A stretch of 64,000 nucleotides of DNA from an uncultured Lachnospiraceae bacterium (lineage in GTDB: Bacteria > Bacillota > Clostridia > Lachnospirales > Lachnospiraceae): NCBI GenBank assembly GCA_902778165.1, contig CACYWQ010000012.1:1-64000 (forward strand), written 5' to 3'. The notes under the pieces were generated by a model that was not told the DNA's origin, did not search any database, and saw nothing but the letters and a program-made list of their open reading frames with translations. Below, piece by piece: positions 49,087 through 58,203 of this stretch (its first letter is position 1; each line of letters begins with the position of its first letter). A program made the translations under genes and the position numbers.

Positions 49087-52000
49087 ATGAGAAGAGAGAA
49101 CGGAAACACAATCGGCAATACCAAGATTTCGATAATTGAGATTATCAGAAGATACGGATTCAGAAGAGCGCTGGTATTTGTATTTCTTGCGTTGTTTTTC
49201 TCTGCGCTTATACTTATTTACAATACCGTGCTCGGTAATTATGTAAGAAACGGAATTCGTGCCAAGAACGAGATAAATGCGCTTAATTCCGCTCAGGAGG
49301 TTGAAATATATCTTTCTACCGGTAAGGATATTATCGGTGTCACACAGCATGCCGTGACGGATTTGATTAAAGAGAATGCATCGGATGAGGCGATTCTGGA
49401 TTATCTTACGGAGCAGACTCATGTCATACAGAATTCCGTGCTGCCGGCATCTACAGGAATATACGGGTGCATAAGAGGTAAGTATTTCGACGGTTCCGGA
49501 TGGGAGCCTGAGGAAGGCTATGTACCGCAGGAGCGTCCCTGGTATACAGAGGCTGTGGAGGATGTCGGAGAGACAGTGTTAATCAATCCTTATTTTGACC
49601 TGTATTCAAACGAAGTCGTTATGACCATAGCCAAATCTCTGTCTGATGGTGAGAATGTTGTTGCCGTAGATATTACGCTTGGAAGAATACAGGAAATTAC
49701 TGAGATGAACTCTGGAACGGGAACGGAATCGGGATTAAATACATCCAGAATCGTGGTCAGTAACAATGGATTTGTGGTAGCGCATTCCGATTCCGAAGAG
49801 AGAGGACATAATTATCTTGAGGAGAAAGGAACTTTCGGTAATCTAATCCTTATGAGTATATTGGAGGATGAGGATGATTATTCGGAGATAGAGTATCGGG
49901 GTCATAAATATACCGTATACGGTGTGCCCATCGGTAACGGATGGTACGGAATATCCGTAGTTGATGCCAGGAATGAATACAGGGCAATGTACACGCTTTT
50001 TGCAACCAGTGCGTTTGCCTTACTAGCGACATTCATCATATTTACCATTATCATGTTACGGACCGGAAGAAGAGAACTTCTTAATGACAAGCTTCAGTCG
50101 GTATTGGGTTCTTCTGCGGATATATACATGTCGTTATGTGACTTGGATGTTATTAACAATACAGTTGAAGGAATCAAGAATGTCAATCCGGCGGTAGCCA
50201 AGGCCGTAGAATCATGTGACCATAACATGAAGGAACTGTTCTTGGGAATCATGCAGGCACTTCCCGAGAGTCCGACCAAGCAGGCGGCAATTGATTTTAC
50301 GGATCTAAATACAATAGATGAACGTATGAAAGATACCGATACGTCGGCAATTGAGTATTTAAGCTATGGCGATATATGGGTCAGGGCAAGACTCGTGGTA
50401 TCGGAGAGAACCAAGGATAACAAGGTATCCCATGTATTGTGGATGCTTGAGAATATTGATGAAGAGAAAAAAGAAAGAGACAGGCTTGTAGATCTGTCCG
50501 AGAAGGCACTGGCCGCAAGCGAGGCCAAATCATCATTCTTATCAAATATGTCACATGAAATACGTACGCCCATTAATGCAATCCTGGGTATGAATGAAGT
50601 GGCATTAAGAGAGTGTGAGGATGATAATATCAAAGAATATCTAAATAATATTCAATCATCGGGCCATACTTTGCTTGAACTTGTTAATGATATTCTGGAT
50701 GTATCCAAGATTGAGTCGGGTAAGCTTGAGATTATTCCCGTGGAATATGAATTGTCATTTATGCTTAACGATTTGATTAACATGATACGTCCCAGACTTG
50801 AGCATAAGGGTCTTGAGTTAATCGTAGATATCGATAAGACCATACCTCAGTCATTATACGGTGATGATGTAAGAATCAAGCAGGTTATAACCAATATCCT
50901 GACCAATGCGGTTAAGTATACCGAGAAGGGAAGTATTACTTTCAAAATGGAATACAAGGGCATGGGCAGCGATGAGAACAGTATAATGCTGCACGTAGCC
51001 GTTAAGGATACCGGAATCGGTATTAAGAAAGAGGATATCAATAAACTGTTTGTGGAATTTGAGCGTATCGAAGAGAAGCGTAACCGAAACATTGAGGGAA
51101 CCGGTCTTGGAATGGCTATTACCAAAACTCTGCTTGAACTTATGAACAGTTCGCTTAAGGTTGAAAGTACTTATGGGGAAGGTTCTGAATTCTCGTTTGA
51201 CATTGTTCAGGAAGTAAGAGACTGGACGCCGATAGGTAATTATGAGTCGGCCTACAGGAATTCAATTGCACACGAAAAGATTCATTACGGATCGTTCACC
51301 GCTCCCGATGCAAGGATTCTGGTGGTTGATGATACACCCATGAATTTGCTTGTATTTACCAGTCTTCTTGAGCCTACCAAGATAGTAATTGATACGGCGG
51401 ATAACGGAGATGACGGAATTAAGAATGCACTCGGCATGAAGTATGACCTTATCTTCTTTGATCATATGATGCCTCATAAGGACGGTATAGAGACACTTAA
51501 AGAGCTTAAATCTTATGAGGGAAATATCAACTGGTCCACACCGATTGTATGTCTGACGGCCAATGCCATTACCGGTGCCAGAGAACAGTACATTGAGGCG
51601 GGATTTGATGACTATCTGACGAAGCCTATCGATTCAAGGAAACTTGAAGAGATGATTGTTAAGTATCTGCCGCGCAATAAGATTATGGCCAAGAAAGAGG
51701 AGATCTCTAACAATGTTAAGAAAGATAATATTGAGGAGGATACCGTTTCTCATCTTCCCGAATATCTTTTCTCGATACGTGATCTCGATCCGGTTGACGG
51801 AATGAAGAGATGCGGAAGTGAGAAGATATATCTGGATGCGCTCAATGCATTTGCCAGATATGTCGAGCCGACAATTAAGGCTACTCACGGATATTTGTAC
51901 AATAAAGACATGAAGGATGTTATGATCAATGTTCATTCCATTAAGACGGCATCCAAGTTGGTGGGAGCAACACATATATGTGACATGGCTCAGAAGATTG

Positions 52001-52101
52001 AGAATGCCGGAGAGGAAGGATTTAACGTTGATGCTTTAGATGAATTGTTTGACAGGTGCATGGAGATGAAGGGATTTATCATGCAGATGAACGGTAATTA
52101 A
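49087..52101 (+). CDS. Hybrid sensor histidine kinase (Cache-HisKA-REC-Hpt)
   Basis: 1004 residues. A membrane helix (about 28-50), an extracytoplasmic Cache sensor (about 55-295, with Gln-Glu-Arg-Pro-Trp-Tyr and Asn-Pro-Tyr-Phe-Asp), a second helix (about 300-322), a PAS-like region, and HisKA with the phospho-accepting His490 in Ser-His-Glu-Ile-Arg-Thr-Pro. The ATPase domain has an Asn-Ala-Val-Lys-Tyr N-box and Asp-Thr-Gly-Ile-Gly-Ile, Gly-Thr-Gly-Leu-Gly-Met. The receiver has Asp792 in Phe-Phe-Asp-His-Met-Met-Pro, and the C-terminal Hpt has His950 in Val-His-Ser-Ile-Lys. All phosphorelay residues are present; no partner response regulator is adjacent, so the output is unknown. Confidence 0.92.
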   Translation: MRRENGNTIGNTKISIIEIIRRYGFRRALVFVFLALFFSALILIYNTVLGNYVRNGIRAKNEINALNSAQEVEIYLSTGKDIIGVTQHAVTDLIKENASDEAILDYLTEQTHVIQNSVLPASTGIYGCIRGKYFDGSGWEPEEGYVPQERPWYTEAVEDVGETVLINPYFDLYSNEVVMTIAKSLSDGENVVAVDITLGRIQEITEMNSGTGTESGLNTSRIVVSNNGFVVAHSDSEERGHNYLEEKGTFGNLILMSILEDEDDYSEIEYRGHKYTVYGVPIGNGWYGISVVDARNEYRAMYTLFATSAFALLATFIIFTIIMLRTGRRELLNDKLQSVLGSSADIYMSLCDLDVINNTVEGIKNVNPAVAKAVESCDHNMKELFLGIMQALPESPTKQAAIDFTDLNTIDERMKDTDTSAIEYLSYGDIWVRARLVVSERTKDNKVSHVLWMLENIDEEKKERDRLVDLSEKALAASEAKSSFLSNMSHEIRTPINAILGMNEVALRECEDDNIKEYLNNIQSSGHTLLELVNDILDVSKIESGKLEIIPVEYELSFMLNDLINMIRPRLEHKGLELIVDIDKTIPQSLYGDDVRIKQVITNILTNAVKYTEKGSITFKMEYKGMGSDENSIMLHVAVKDTGIGIKKEDINKLFVEFERIEEKRNRNIEGTGLGMAITKTLLELMNSSLKVESTYGEGSEFSFDIVQEVRDWTPIGNYESAYRNSIAHEKIHYGSFTAPDARILVVDDTPMNLLVFTSLLEPTKIVIDTADNGDDGIKNALGMKYDLIFFDHMMPHKDGIETLKELKSYEGNINWSTPIVCLTANAITGAREQYIEAGFDDYLTKPIDSRKLEEMIVKYLPRNKIMAKKEEISNNVKKDNIEEDTVSHLPEYLFSIRDLDPVDGMKRCGSEKIYLDALNAFARYVEPTIKATHGYLYNKDMKDVMINVHSIKTASKLVGATHICDMAQKIENAGEEGFNVDALDELFDRCMEMKGFIMQMNGN

Positions 52102-52114
52102 TTTGGGAGATTAT

Positions 52115-52849
52115 ATGTCTGAGAAGATAAACAGACGGATACTTATAACCAATGATGACGGTATAGATGCCGACGGTCTTATAAGGCTGGTAGAAGAAGC
52201 GCTTAATTTCGGAGAGGTATGGGTGATAGCACCTAAAGACCAGAGAAGCGCAGCATCACACAGTATCACATTAAGGGATTCCATAGATGTATATCCTTAC
52301 CCGGAGTTTCCGGTTAAGGGAGTTAAGGCATATCATTGCAGCGGAACGCCTGCCGATTGTGTAAGAGTCGGAGTGCGTAAGATTATGCCTTATAAGCCCG
52401 ACCTTGTACTTTCGGGAATAAATTACGGGTATAATGCGGCGACCGACCTGCAGTATTCGGCAACAGTTGGAGCGGCATTTGAAGCCGCATTTCAGGAGGT
52501 GCATGCAATAGCCTTATCTGAGGGATTCTCTATGTGTCATGAGGTAACAGATAAGTATCTCCATGAGATTATAGCCAAACTCATAGACACTCCGCTGGGA
52601 TACGGACAGGTACATAACGTTAATTTTCCTGATTGTCCGCTTGGTGAATGTAAGGGTGTATTGTATGATATGAAAGTATCTCACGGATACTATTATGAAG
52701 ATGAATACAATGTGATCAAAGAACTAAATGACGGCGGAGTCAGACTTATGGTTGAAGGACACCGTCGTAACGAATCGGAAGAGGGAACAGATTTCAGAGC
52801 GCTTGCAGAGAATTATGTCTCTGTGGGCATAATCAATAATATCGGTTGA
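52115..52849 (+). CDS. surE: 5'/3'-nucleotidase SurE
   Basis: 244 residues; GGGAGA 4 nt before the ATG at 52115 supports this start. The signature Ile-Leu-Ile-Thr-Asn-Asp-Asp-Gly-Ile (about 9-17) holds the metal-binding aspartates, followed by Ala-Pro-Lys-Asp-Gln-Arg-Ser-Ala-Ala-Ser-His-Ser-Ile-Thr, Ser-Gly-Thr-Pro-Ala-Asp-Cys-Val and Leu-Ser-Gly-Ile-Asn-Tyr-Gly. It dephosphorylates nucleoside monophosphates and is linked to stress survival. It follows the kinase gene closely and precedes mnmA by 18 bp. Confidence 0.95.
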   Translation: MSEKINRRILITNDDGIDADGLIRLVEEALNFGEVWVIAPKDQRSAASHSITLRDSIDVYPYPEFPVKGVKAYHCSGTPADCVRVGVRKIMPYKPDLVLSGINYGYNAATDLQYSATVGAAFEAAFQEVHAIALSEGFSMCHEVTDKYLHEIIAKLIDTPLGYGQVHNVNFPDCPLGECKGVLYDMKVSHGYYYEDEYNVIKELNDGGVRLMVEGHRRNESEEGTDFRALAENYVSVGIINNIG

Positions 52850-52867
52850 TAAGGACGGTTTGAATAT

Positions 52868-53959
52868 ATGAAGGCGCTGATTGCAATGAGCGGCGGTGTG
52901 GATTCATCGGTAGCTGCCAAGATAATGGCAGACAGAGGATATGAGTGTATCGGAGCAACCATGCGGTTGTATGATAAGGGCGATGACGGCTTGGACATTG
53001 AGTGTGACGGCAATTGTCGTACCTGTTGCTCGGAGACTGATGCGGCGGATGCAAGAGCCGTGGCGGGCAAACTTGATATGCCTTTCTATACGCTTAATTA
53101 CAAAGAAGAATTCAGAGATAAGGTGATAAATAAGTTTATAGACTGTTATGAACACGGCATCACTCCTAATCCCTGCATAGACTGCAACAGATATCTTAAA
53201 TTCGACATATTGCTTAATAAGGCTAAGGAACTTGGCTGTGATAAAGTTGTAACCGGACATTATGCCAGAATAACAAGGGAACAGGACGGTAAGTATGTTC
53301 TTAAGAAGGCTGAGGATTTAAGTAAGGATCAGAGTTACGTTCTGTATATGCTTACACAGGAACAGCTTAAGTGTATTGAGGTTCCGTTGGGAGAATATAA
53401 TAAGACCGACACAAGGTTAATTGCGCAGGAATCATCATTTGTTAACAGTGATAAGCCCGACAGTCAGGATATTTGTTTTGTTCCTAACGGAGATTACGGC
53501 GCAGTGATCGCCGGATACACGGGCAAGGATTATCCCGAAGGAGATTTTGTTGACAAGGACGGTAATGTACTCGGCAGGCATAAAGGGATAATCAATTATA
53601 CTTTAGGGCAGCGCAAGGGCTTGGGTATAAGTGCGGACAGACCCTTATATGTAATCAATATAGACACGGCAGGTAACAGAGTGGTATTGGGAGATAATGA
53701 AGATCTCTTCACAACCAGAGCAGTATTTACGGATATCAATTGGATATCGGGAACGGCACCCGAAGAAGGCAGGAAACTGTCTGCCAAATCCAGATACAGG
53801 CAGACGGAACAGCCGGGGGAAATACATAAACTCACTGAAGATATGTATGAATTCATATTTGAACAACCTCAGAGAGCCGTAACGCCGGGACAGTCACTTG
53901 TGATATATGACGGAGATATCGTAATAGGCGGAGGAACCATAGTTAGGTACGACGATTAA
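52868..53959 (+). CDS. mnmA: tRNA 2-thiouridylase
   Basis: 363 residues. PP-loop Ala-Met-Ser-Gly-Gly-Val-Asp-Ser-Ser (about 6-14), the nucleophilic cysteine in Asn-Pro-Cys-Ile-Asp-Cys-Asn (about 101-107), and the second active-site cysteine in Ser-Gln-Asp-Ile-Cys-Phe-Val. It thiolates U34 of Glu, Gln and Lys tRNAs. A Cys-rich insert (Cys-Asp-Gly-Asn-Cys-Arg-Thr-Cys-Cys, about 43-51) is present after the P-loop region, a feature of some Clostridia and Bacteroides versions. Complete C-terminal beta domain. Confidence 0.95.
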   Translation: MKALIAMSGGVDSSVAAKIMADRGYECIGATMRLYDKGDDGLDIECDGNCRTCCSETDAADARAVAGKLDMPFYTLNYKEEFRDKVINKFIDCYEHGITPNPCIDCNRYLKFDILLNKAKELGCDKVVTGHYARITREQDGKYVLKKAEDLSKDQSYVLYMLTQEQLKCIEVPLGEYNKTDTRLIAQESSFVNSDKPDSQDICFVPNGDYGAVIAGYTGKDYPEGDFVDKDGNVLGRHKGIINYTLGQRKGLGISADRPLYVINIDTAGNRVVLGDNEDLFTTRAVFTDINWISGTAPEEGRKLSAKSRYRQTEQPGEIHKLTEDMYEFIFEQPQRAVTPGQSLVIYDGDIVIGGGTIVRYDD

Positions 53960-54045
53960 GATGATAACGAACGAGATTTCGGACTTGTCATGGGCTTAAA
54001 CGTCTGATAAAGTATGCAAGGATAGTAAAGGAGTGAAACCAAATT

Positions 54046-54759
54046 ATGAAGAAAAACAGTATTGAAGAAGTACTTACAGGTAATGCCTATCCGGGCAGAG
54101 GAATAATGATAGGAAGATCTGCAGACGGTAAGTATGCCGTTGCCGCATATTTCATTATGGGCAGAAGCGTCAACAGCCGTAACAGAGTATTTGTGGAAGA
54201 CGGAGAGGGAATAAGAACTCAGGCTTTCGATCCTTCCAAATTAACGGATCCCTCACTTATCATCTATGCTCCCGTAAGAGTACTTGGAAATAAGACAATT
54301 GTTACAAACGGAGATCAGACCGATACCATATATGAAGGAATGGATAAACAGCTCACATTCGAACAGTCATTAAGATGTCGCGAATTTGAGCCTGATGAGC
54401 CTAATTATACGCCCAGAATCTCAGGTATAATGCATATTGAGGATGGCAAATACAACTATGCGATGAGCATACTTAAGAGTAACAACGGCAATCCCGCATC
54501 ATGCAACAGATATGCATTTGCTTATGAGAATCCGGCAGCAGGCGAGGGAAGATTCATTCATACATATATGCAGGACGGCAATCCGCTTCCCAGCTTTGAA
54601 GGAGAGCCTGAATGGATAGAGATAAGCGGTAATATTGATGAACTTACCGACAGAATCTGGAACAGTCTTAATGAAGAGAATAAGGTCAGCTTATTCGTAA
54701 GATTCATTGATATTGAGACAGGTAAGTACGAGACAAGAATCGTTAATAAGAACAAATAA
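54046..54759 (+). CDS. PurO-type IMP cyclohydrolase
   Basis: 237 residues starting after AAAGGAG. The sequence Gly-Asn-Ala-Tyr-Pro-Gly-Arg-Gly-Ile-Met-Ile-Gly (about 12-23) and Tyr-Phe-Ile-Met-Gly-Arg-Ser-Val-Asn-Ser-Arg-Asn-Arg are typical of the archaeal-type IMP cyclohydrolase family (PurO, distinct from the PurH N-terminal domain). It closes FAICAR to IMP, the last step of purine synthesis. It lies 21 bp before the gene for the AICAR transformylase that lacks its own cyclohydrolase, so the two replace bifunctional PurH. Confidence 0.85.
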   Translation: MKKNSIEEVLTGNAYPGRGIMIGRSADGKYAVAAYFIMGRSVNSRNRVFVEDGEGIRTQAFDPSKLTDPSLIIYAPVRVLGNKTIVTNGDQTDTIYEGMDKQLTFEQSLRCREFEPDEPNYTPRISGIMHIEDGKYNYAMSILKSNNGNPASCNRYAFAYENPAAGEGRFIHTYMQDGNPLPSFEGEPEWIEISGNIDELTDRIWNSLNEENKVSLFVRFIDIETGKYETRIVNKNK

Positions 54760-54780
54760 GATTATTAGGGAGAATAGGTA

Positions 54781-55959
54781 ATGAAAGAACTGGAACTTAA
54801 ATACGGTTGTAACCCCAATCAGAAGCCTTCCAAGATATTTATGGAAGACGGAAGCGAACTTCCGATTACAGTACTTAACGGTAAGCCGGGATATATCAAT
54901 TTCTTAGATGCTTTCAACGGTTGGCAGCTTGTAAGTGAACTTAAGGCAGCTACGGGACTTCCTGCAGCAACTTCATTTAAGCATGTATCACCCGCAGGAG
55001 CAGCAATAGGCAGACCGCTTGATGATACACTTAAGAAGATATATTGGGTGGACGATCTGGGTGAGCTTACTCCCCTTGCTTCTGCTTATGCAAGAGCAAG
55101 AGGCGCTGACAGAATGAGCAGTTTCGGTGATTTCATAGCTTTATCTGATGAGTGTGATGCATGTACGGCCAATCTTATCAAAAGAGAGGTATCTGACGGT
55201 ATCATAGCTCCGGGTTATTCGGCAGAAGCGCTTGAGATCCTTAAGAGCAAGAAGAAGGGCAATTATAATATCATACAGATCGATCCCGCTTATAAGCCGG
55301 CTCCCATAGAGCATAAGCAGGTATACGGAATAACATTTGAGCAGGGACGTAATGAACTGCCCATAGATAACAGCCTGCTTGAGAATATCGTTACCAAGAA
55401 TAAAGATCTTCCTGATTCTGTCAAGGATGATATGAAGATAGCATTGATCACTCTTAAGTACACTCAGTCCAATTCGGTATGCTTCGTTAAGGACGGTCAG
55501 GCCATAGGCATCGGTGCAGGACAGCAGTCAAGAGTACATTGTACAAGACTTGCCGGAAGCAAGGCGGATAACTGGCTTCTTCGTCAGTCACCCAAGGTAC
55601 TTAATCTTCCCTTTAAGGAGGATATCGGCAGACCTGACAGAGATAATGCGATAGACAATTACATCGGTGATGATTACATGGATGTATTGGCTGACGGTAA
55701 GTGGGAGCATTTCTTTACTGAGAAGCCCGCCGTATTTACCAAGGAAGAGAAGGAGACATGGTTATCCAAGGCTACTGATGTGGTACTAGGTTCAGATGCA
55801 TTCTTCCCATTCTCAGACAATATAGACAGAGCTGCCAAGAGCGGTGTTAAGTACATTGTTCAGCCCGGCGGTTCGGTTCGTGATGATATAGTAATTGATG
55901 CAGCCGATGATTACGGAATGGTAATGGTATGTAACGGCGTTCGCCTGTTTCATCATTGA
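54781..55959 (+). CDS. purH: AICAR transformylase without the IMP cyclohydrolase domain
   Basis: 392 residues. It starts directly with the transformylase domain, Leu-Lys-Tyr-Gly-Cys-Asn-Pro-Asn-Gln, then Ala-Thr-Ser-Phe-Lys-His-Val-Ser-Pro-Ala-Gly-Ala-Ala (catalytic Lys-His pair, about 61-73), Ser-Asn-Ser-Val-Cys-Phe and Gln-Gln-Ser-Arg-Val-His-Cys-Thr-Arg. It transfers a formyl group from 10-formyl-THF to AICAR. Bifunctional PurH is about 510-530 residues; the missing N-terminal part is supplied by the preceding gene. Confidence 0.92.
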   Translation: MKELELKYGCNPNQKPSKIFMEDGSELPITVLNGKPGYINFLDAFNGWQLVSELKAATGLPAATSFKHVSPAGAAIGRPLDDTLKKIYWVDDLGELTPLASAYARARGADRMSSFGDFIALSDECDACTANLIKREVSDGIIAPGYSAEALEILKSKKKGNYNIIQIDPAYKPAPIEHKQVYGITFEQGRNELPIDNSLLENIVTKNKDLPDSVKDDMKIALITLKYTQSNSVCFVKDGQAIGIGAGQQSRVHCTRLAGSKADNWLLRQSPKVLNLPFKEDIGRPDRDNAIDNYIGDDYMDVLADGKWEHFFTEKPAVFTKEEKETWLSKATDVVLGSDAFFPFSDNIDRAAKSGVKYIVQPGGSVRDDIVIDAADDYGMVMVCNGVRLFHH

Positions 55960-55964
55960 TTAAT

Positions 55965-56759
55965 ATGAATAATATATATAAGTGTCCCAATTGTGGGGCC
56001 CAAATGGATATAAATGAGCCTAAGTGTCCTCACTGTGGCTATATAAATGAGACCGGTGCCGAAGCGCAATATATGAATAAACTTGACGATGTCAGGCAAC
56101 GTCTTGACAATGTCGATGAAGAAGCTGCTGCGGGCTACGGTAAGAATTATCTTAAGATAGTTAAGATCATGGCCATAACATTGGTGATTCTTATTGTCTT
56201 GGCGTTAGGCTATATCGTTTTGGCAAGATATATCGAGAATAAGATCATGGATAACGGTAATGCCTCGGGCGATGATATGCTTAAGGAGATGAGCTGGCAG
56301 CGTGAACATTTCCCGATATATGATAAGATATATGAATCGGGAGATTATGAGAAACTTGTTGAGACGGTATTTAGCGATGAGACAAGCAGTCATGATATCT
56401 GGCAGTGGGAGCATTACAATTTCGCCAGAAAGTATAATGACTATGTACAGATCAGAAATATGATTGAGAAGATAGACAGCGAAGGATGGAACGAATACTA
56501 TGCCAAGAGCATAACCTATAGTTGCTTCTATTATTATTTCGAGAACTATAAGACCAATTCCGCAGATAAGGTAAGTGAGGAAGAAGAGGAGATTCTTAAG
56601 CCGAATATCGAGTATATCAATAATGTTCTGCATGAACGTTTGGGATATAGCGATGAAGATATGGAAGGACTTAAGGATAAAATCATGAGTGAATACGGCA
56701 ACGTAATGTATGATAAGTGCGAGAAGATTGCCGTTAAGAATATGAAGAATTACAAGTAG
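55965..56759 (+). CDS. Zinc-ribbon membrane protein, unknown function (trio gene 1)
   Basis: 264 residues from the ATG at 55965 (no clear ribosome binding site; 5 bp after purH). An N-terminal zinc ribbon Cys-Pro-Asn-Cys-Gly … Cys-Pro-His-Cys-Gly-Tyr (about 6-27), a linker, one membrane helix (about 65-90) and an extracytoplasmic helical domain (about 100-264) rich in Tyr, Glu and Lys. The topology puts the zinc ribbon inside the cell. No enzyme motif is visible. The next two genes share the same general layout. Confidence 0.72.
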   Translation: MNNIYKCPNCGAQMDINEPKCPHCGYINETGAEAQYMNKLDDVRQRLDNVDEEAAAGYGKNYLKIVKIMAITLVILIVLALGYIVLARYIENKIMDNGNASGDDMLKEMSWQREHFPIYDKIYESGDYEKLVETVFSDETSSHDIWQWEHYNFARKYNDYVQIRNMIEKIDSEGWNEYYAKSITYSCFYYYFENYKTNSADKVSEEEEEILKPNIEYINNVLHERLGYSDEDMEGLKDKIMSEYGNVMYDKCEKIAVKNMKNYK

Positions 56760-56771
56760 CAAGGTATAACA

Positions 56772-57515
56772 ATGAAATGTGAGTATTGCGGAAGCAATTT
56801 GGGAATAGAGGATGCAGTCTGCCCCTATTGCGGTAAAGAGAATAAGTTTGCTAAGAAACATACCAAGGATATGCGCAAGTATAATGCAGCCTTTGATTCG
56901 ACCAGGGCTGAAGTGCTTGCTAACAGCAGGAGATTCAACGGTTTCACTGCGCGTATAACCGTTATTGCGGTTCTTGTTGCACTTATAGCGGCCACTTTGC
57001 TTGGCATAAACAATTATTATGATATAAGGGGATACCGAGAAGAGAGAATAGTGGCCAAGCATGCAGCTGAACATCGCGCGCAGATCGATAAACTCATGGA
57101 TGCTGATGCCTATATGGATCTGTATCATTACATGCAGCGTAACAGGATATCATATTCGGATGTGATTCCTGAATATTACATGGTATACAATGCATGTCAC
57201 ACTTACTATTCCTTCATGGAATATATGGACTATCTTCTTGACAAAGATTCGTATATTGAGGATTCCGATGCGATAGAATCAATTACCGAATTGGTTGACA
57301 GACTTCACGGATACGCTAATCCTACTTCCGAGTATGAGATTAAGAAATATTATGACGACAGAACCCGTGACTTCATTAACAGAGTGGAGGCACATGTAAA
57401 TACATTGGTTAAGGGGTATTTCAATCTTACGGATGAAGAGATGGAGAGTTTCTATACCCTTAATAAGGCCAAGAAGCAGTTGTTATTAGAGGAGGGCTAT
57501 GAACGTGGCAAATAA
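56772..57515 (+). CDS. Zinc-ribbon membrane protein, unknown function (trio gene 2)
   Basis: 247 residues. Zinc ribbon Cys-Glu-Tyr-Cys-Gly … Cys-Pro-Tyr-Cys-Gly-Lys-Glu-Asn (3-23), a short basic segment, one membrane helix (about 59-80) and an extracytoplasmic helical domain with many Tyr residues (about 88-247). It lies 12 bp after the previous gene and overlaps the next by 17 bp. I do not recognise the C-terminal domain. Confidence 0.72.
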   Translation: MKCEYCGSNLGIEDAVCPYCGKENKFAKKHTKDMRKYNAAFDSTRAEVLANSRRFNGFTARITVIAVLVALIAATLLGINNYYDIRGYREERIVAKHAAEHRAQIDKLMDADAYMDLYHYMQRNRISYSDVIPEYYMVYNACHTYYSFMEYMDYLLDKDSYIEDSDAIESITELVDRLHGYANPTSEYEIKKYYDDRTRDFINRVEAHVNTLVKGYFNLTDEEMESFYTLNKAKKQLLLEEGYERGK

Positions 57516-58023
57516 TATATATGTTAAGAGGCCCGGAATCGAAAATACAACGGCTCAGAATACACAAGTGTCGCAGCCTGTGCAGACTAATGTGGCGAAC
57601 AATAAGAAGGTAAAAGATAAGAAAAGCAGTTTATTGAACATAATAATCATCGTCCTTACGGTGATATTGTTCTTTCTTTTGGTTACATTCATCGTACAGA
57701 CAGCTCCAAGAGCGAACAGTTACTATCAGGAGAGCTCGGCAGAGGATCTTATTCGCCGTATGAATTACAGCGGATACCAGAGAATGCTTGAATCCGTATA
57801 TGAGAACAGAGTATTGGGCGTGACTGAAGCTGAAAAGCCTGAACTTACCGTTCCTTATGCAATTGCGGATTATTATGAAGCGGCCTTCATATATAAGGGT
57901 TATTCGAAGGCTAAAGCTTCGGGAGCAGACGTATATTTGCAGACCATGAATGATGCAAAATCAAAGATGGGAGAGTATGCATATATTGCGGATGAAATTG
58001 ATGAAGAATTAGGGCTTGATTAG
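57499..58023 (+). CDS. Single-pass membrane protein, unknown function (trio gene 3)
   Basis: 174 residues from the ATG 3 nt after AGAGGAGGG, inside the end of the previous gene. A polar N-terminal region (about 1-44, Asn/Gln/Thr-rich, no zinc ribbon), one membrane helix (about 46-68) and an extracytoplasmic helical domain (about 75-174). The layout matches its two neighbours without the metal site. The gene is directly followed by the tRNA promoter. Confidence 0.7.
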   Translation: MNVANNIYVKRPGIENTTAQNTQVSQPVQTNVANNKKVKDKKSSLLNIIIIVLTVILFFLLVTFIVQTAPRANSYYQESSAEDLIRRMNYSGYQRMLESVYENRVLGVTEAEKPELTVPYAIADYYEAAFIYKGYSKAKASGADVYLQTMNDAKSKMGEYAYIADEIDEELGLD

Positions 58024-58044
58024 TTGGGAAAGTTCTGTTAGAAT
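58016..58044 (+). promoter_or_regulatory. tRNA-Pro promoter
   Basis: TTGATT (58016-58021), 17-bp spacer, TAGAAT (58039-58044). The -35 box overlaps the stop codon of the preceding gene. Confidence 0.7.
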
Positions 58045-58060
58045 AGTCCGTGGCAATAAA

Positions 58061-58135
58061 CGGGGTGTGGCTCAGTTTGGTTAGAGCGCCGTCTTAGGGA
58101 GGCGGAGGTCGCAAGTTCGAATCTTGTCACTCCGA
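58061..58135 (+). tRNA. tRNA-Pro (anticodon AGG)
   Basis: A 75-nt cloverleaf. Acceptor CGGGGTG pairs with CACTCCG (one G-U); D arm GCTC/GAGC; anticodon stem CCGTC/GGCGG around loop TTAGGGA, giving anticodon AGG; T arm GCAAG/CTTGT with TTCGAAT loop. C1-G72, discriminator A73 and G37 are proline identity features. The CCA end is not encoded. A34 would need deamination to inosine by a TadA-type enzyme to read several CCN codons. Confidence 0.93.
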
Positions 58136-58137
58136 GC

Positions 58138-58169
58138 AAACGGGTCGTATATCAATACGGCCCGTTTTT
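58138..58169 (+). terminator. Terminator after tRNA-Pro
   Basis: AAACGGGTCGTAT (58138-58150) pairs with ATACGGCCCGTTT (58155-58167) with one wobble pair, followed by further T residues. Confidence 0.9.
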
Positions 58170-58203
58170 GTTTTATAACACAGTTTAATAATAGGAGAAG
58201 TAA

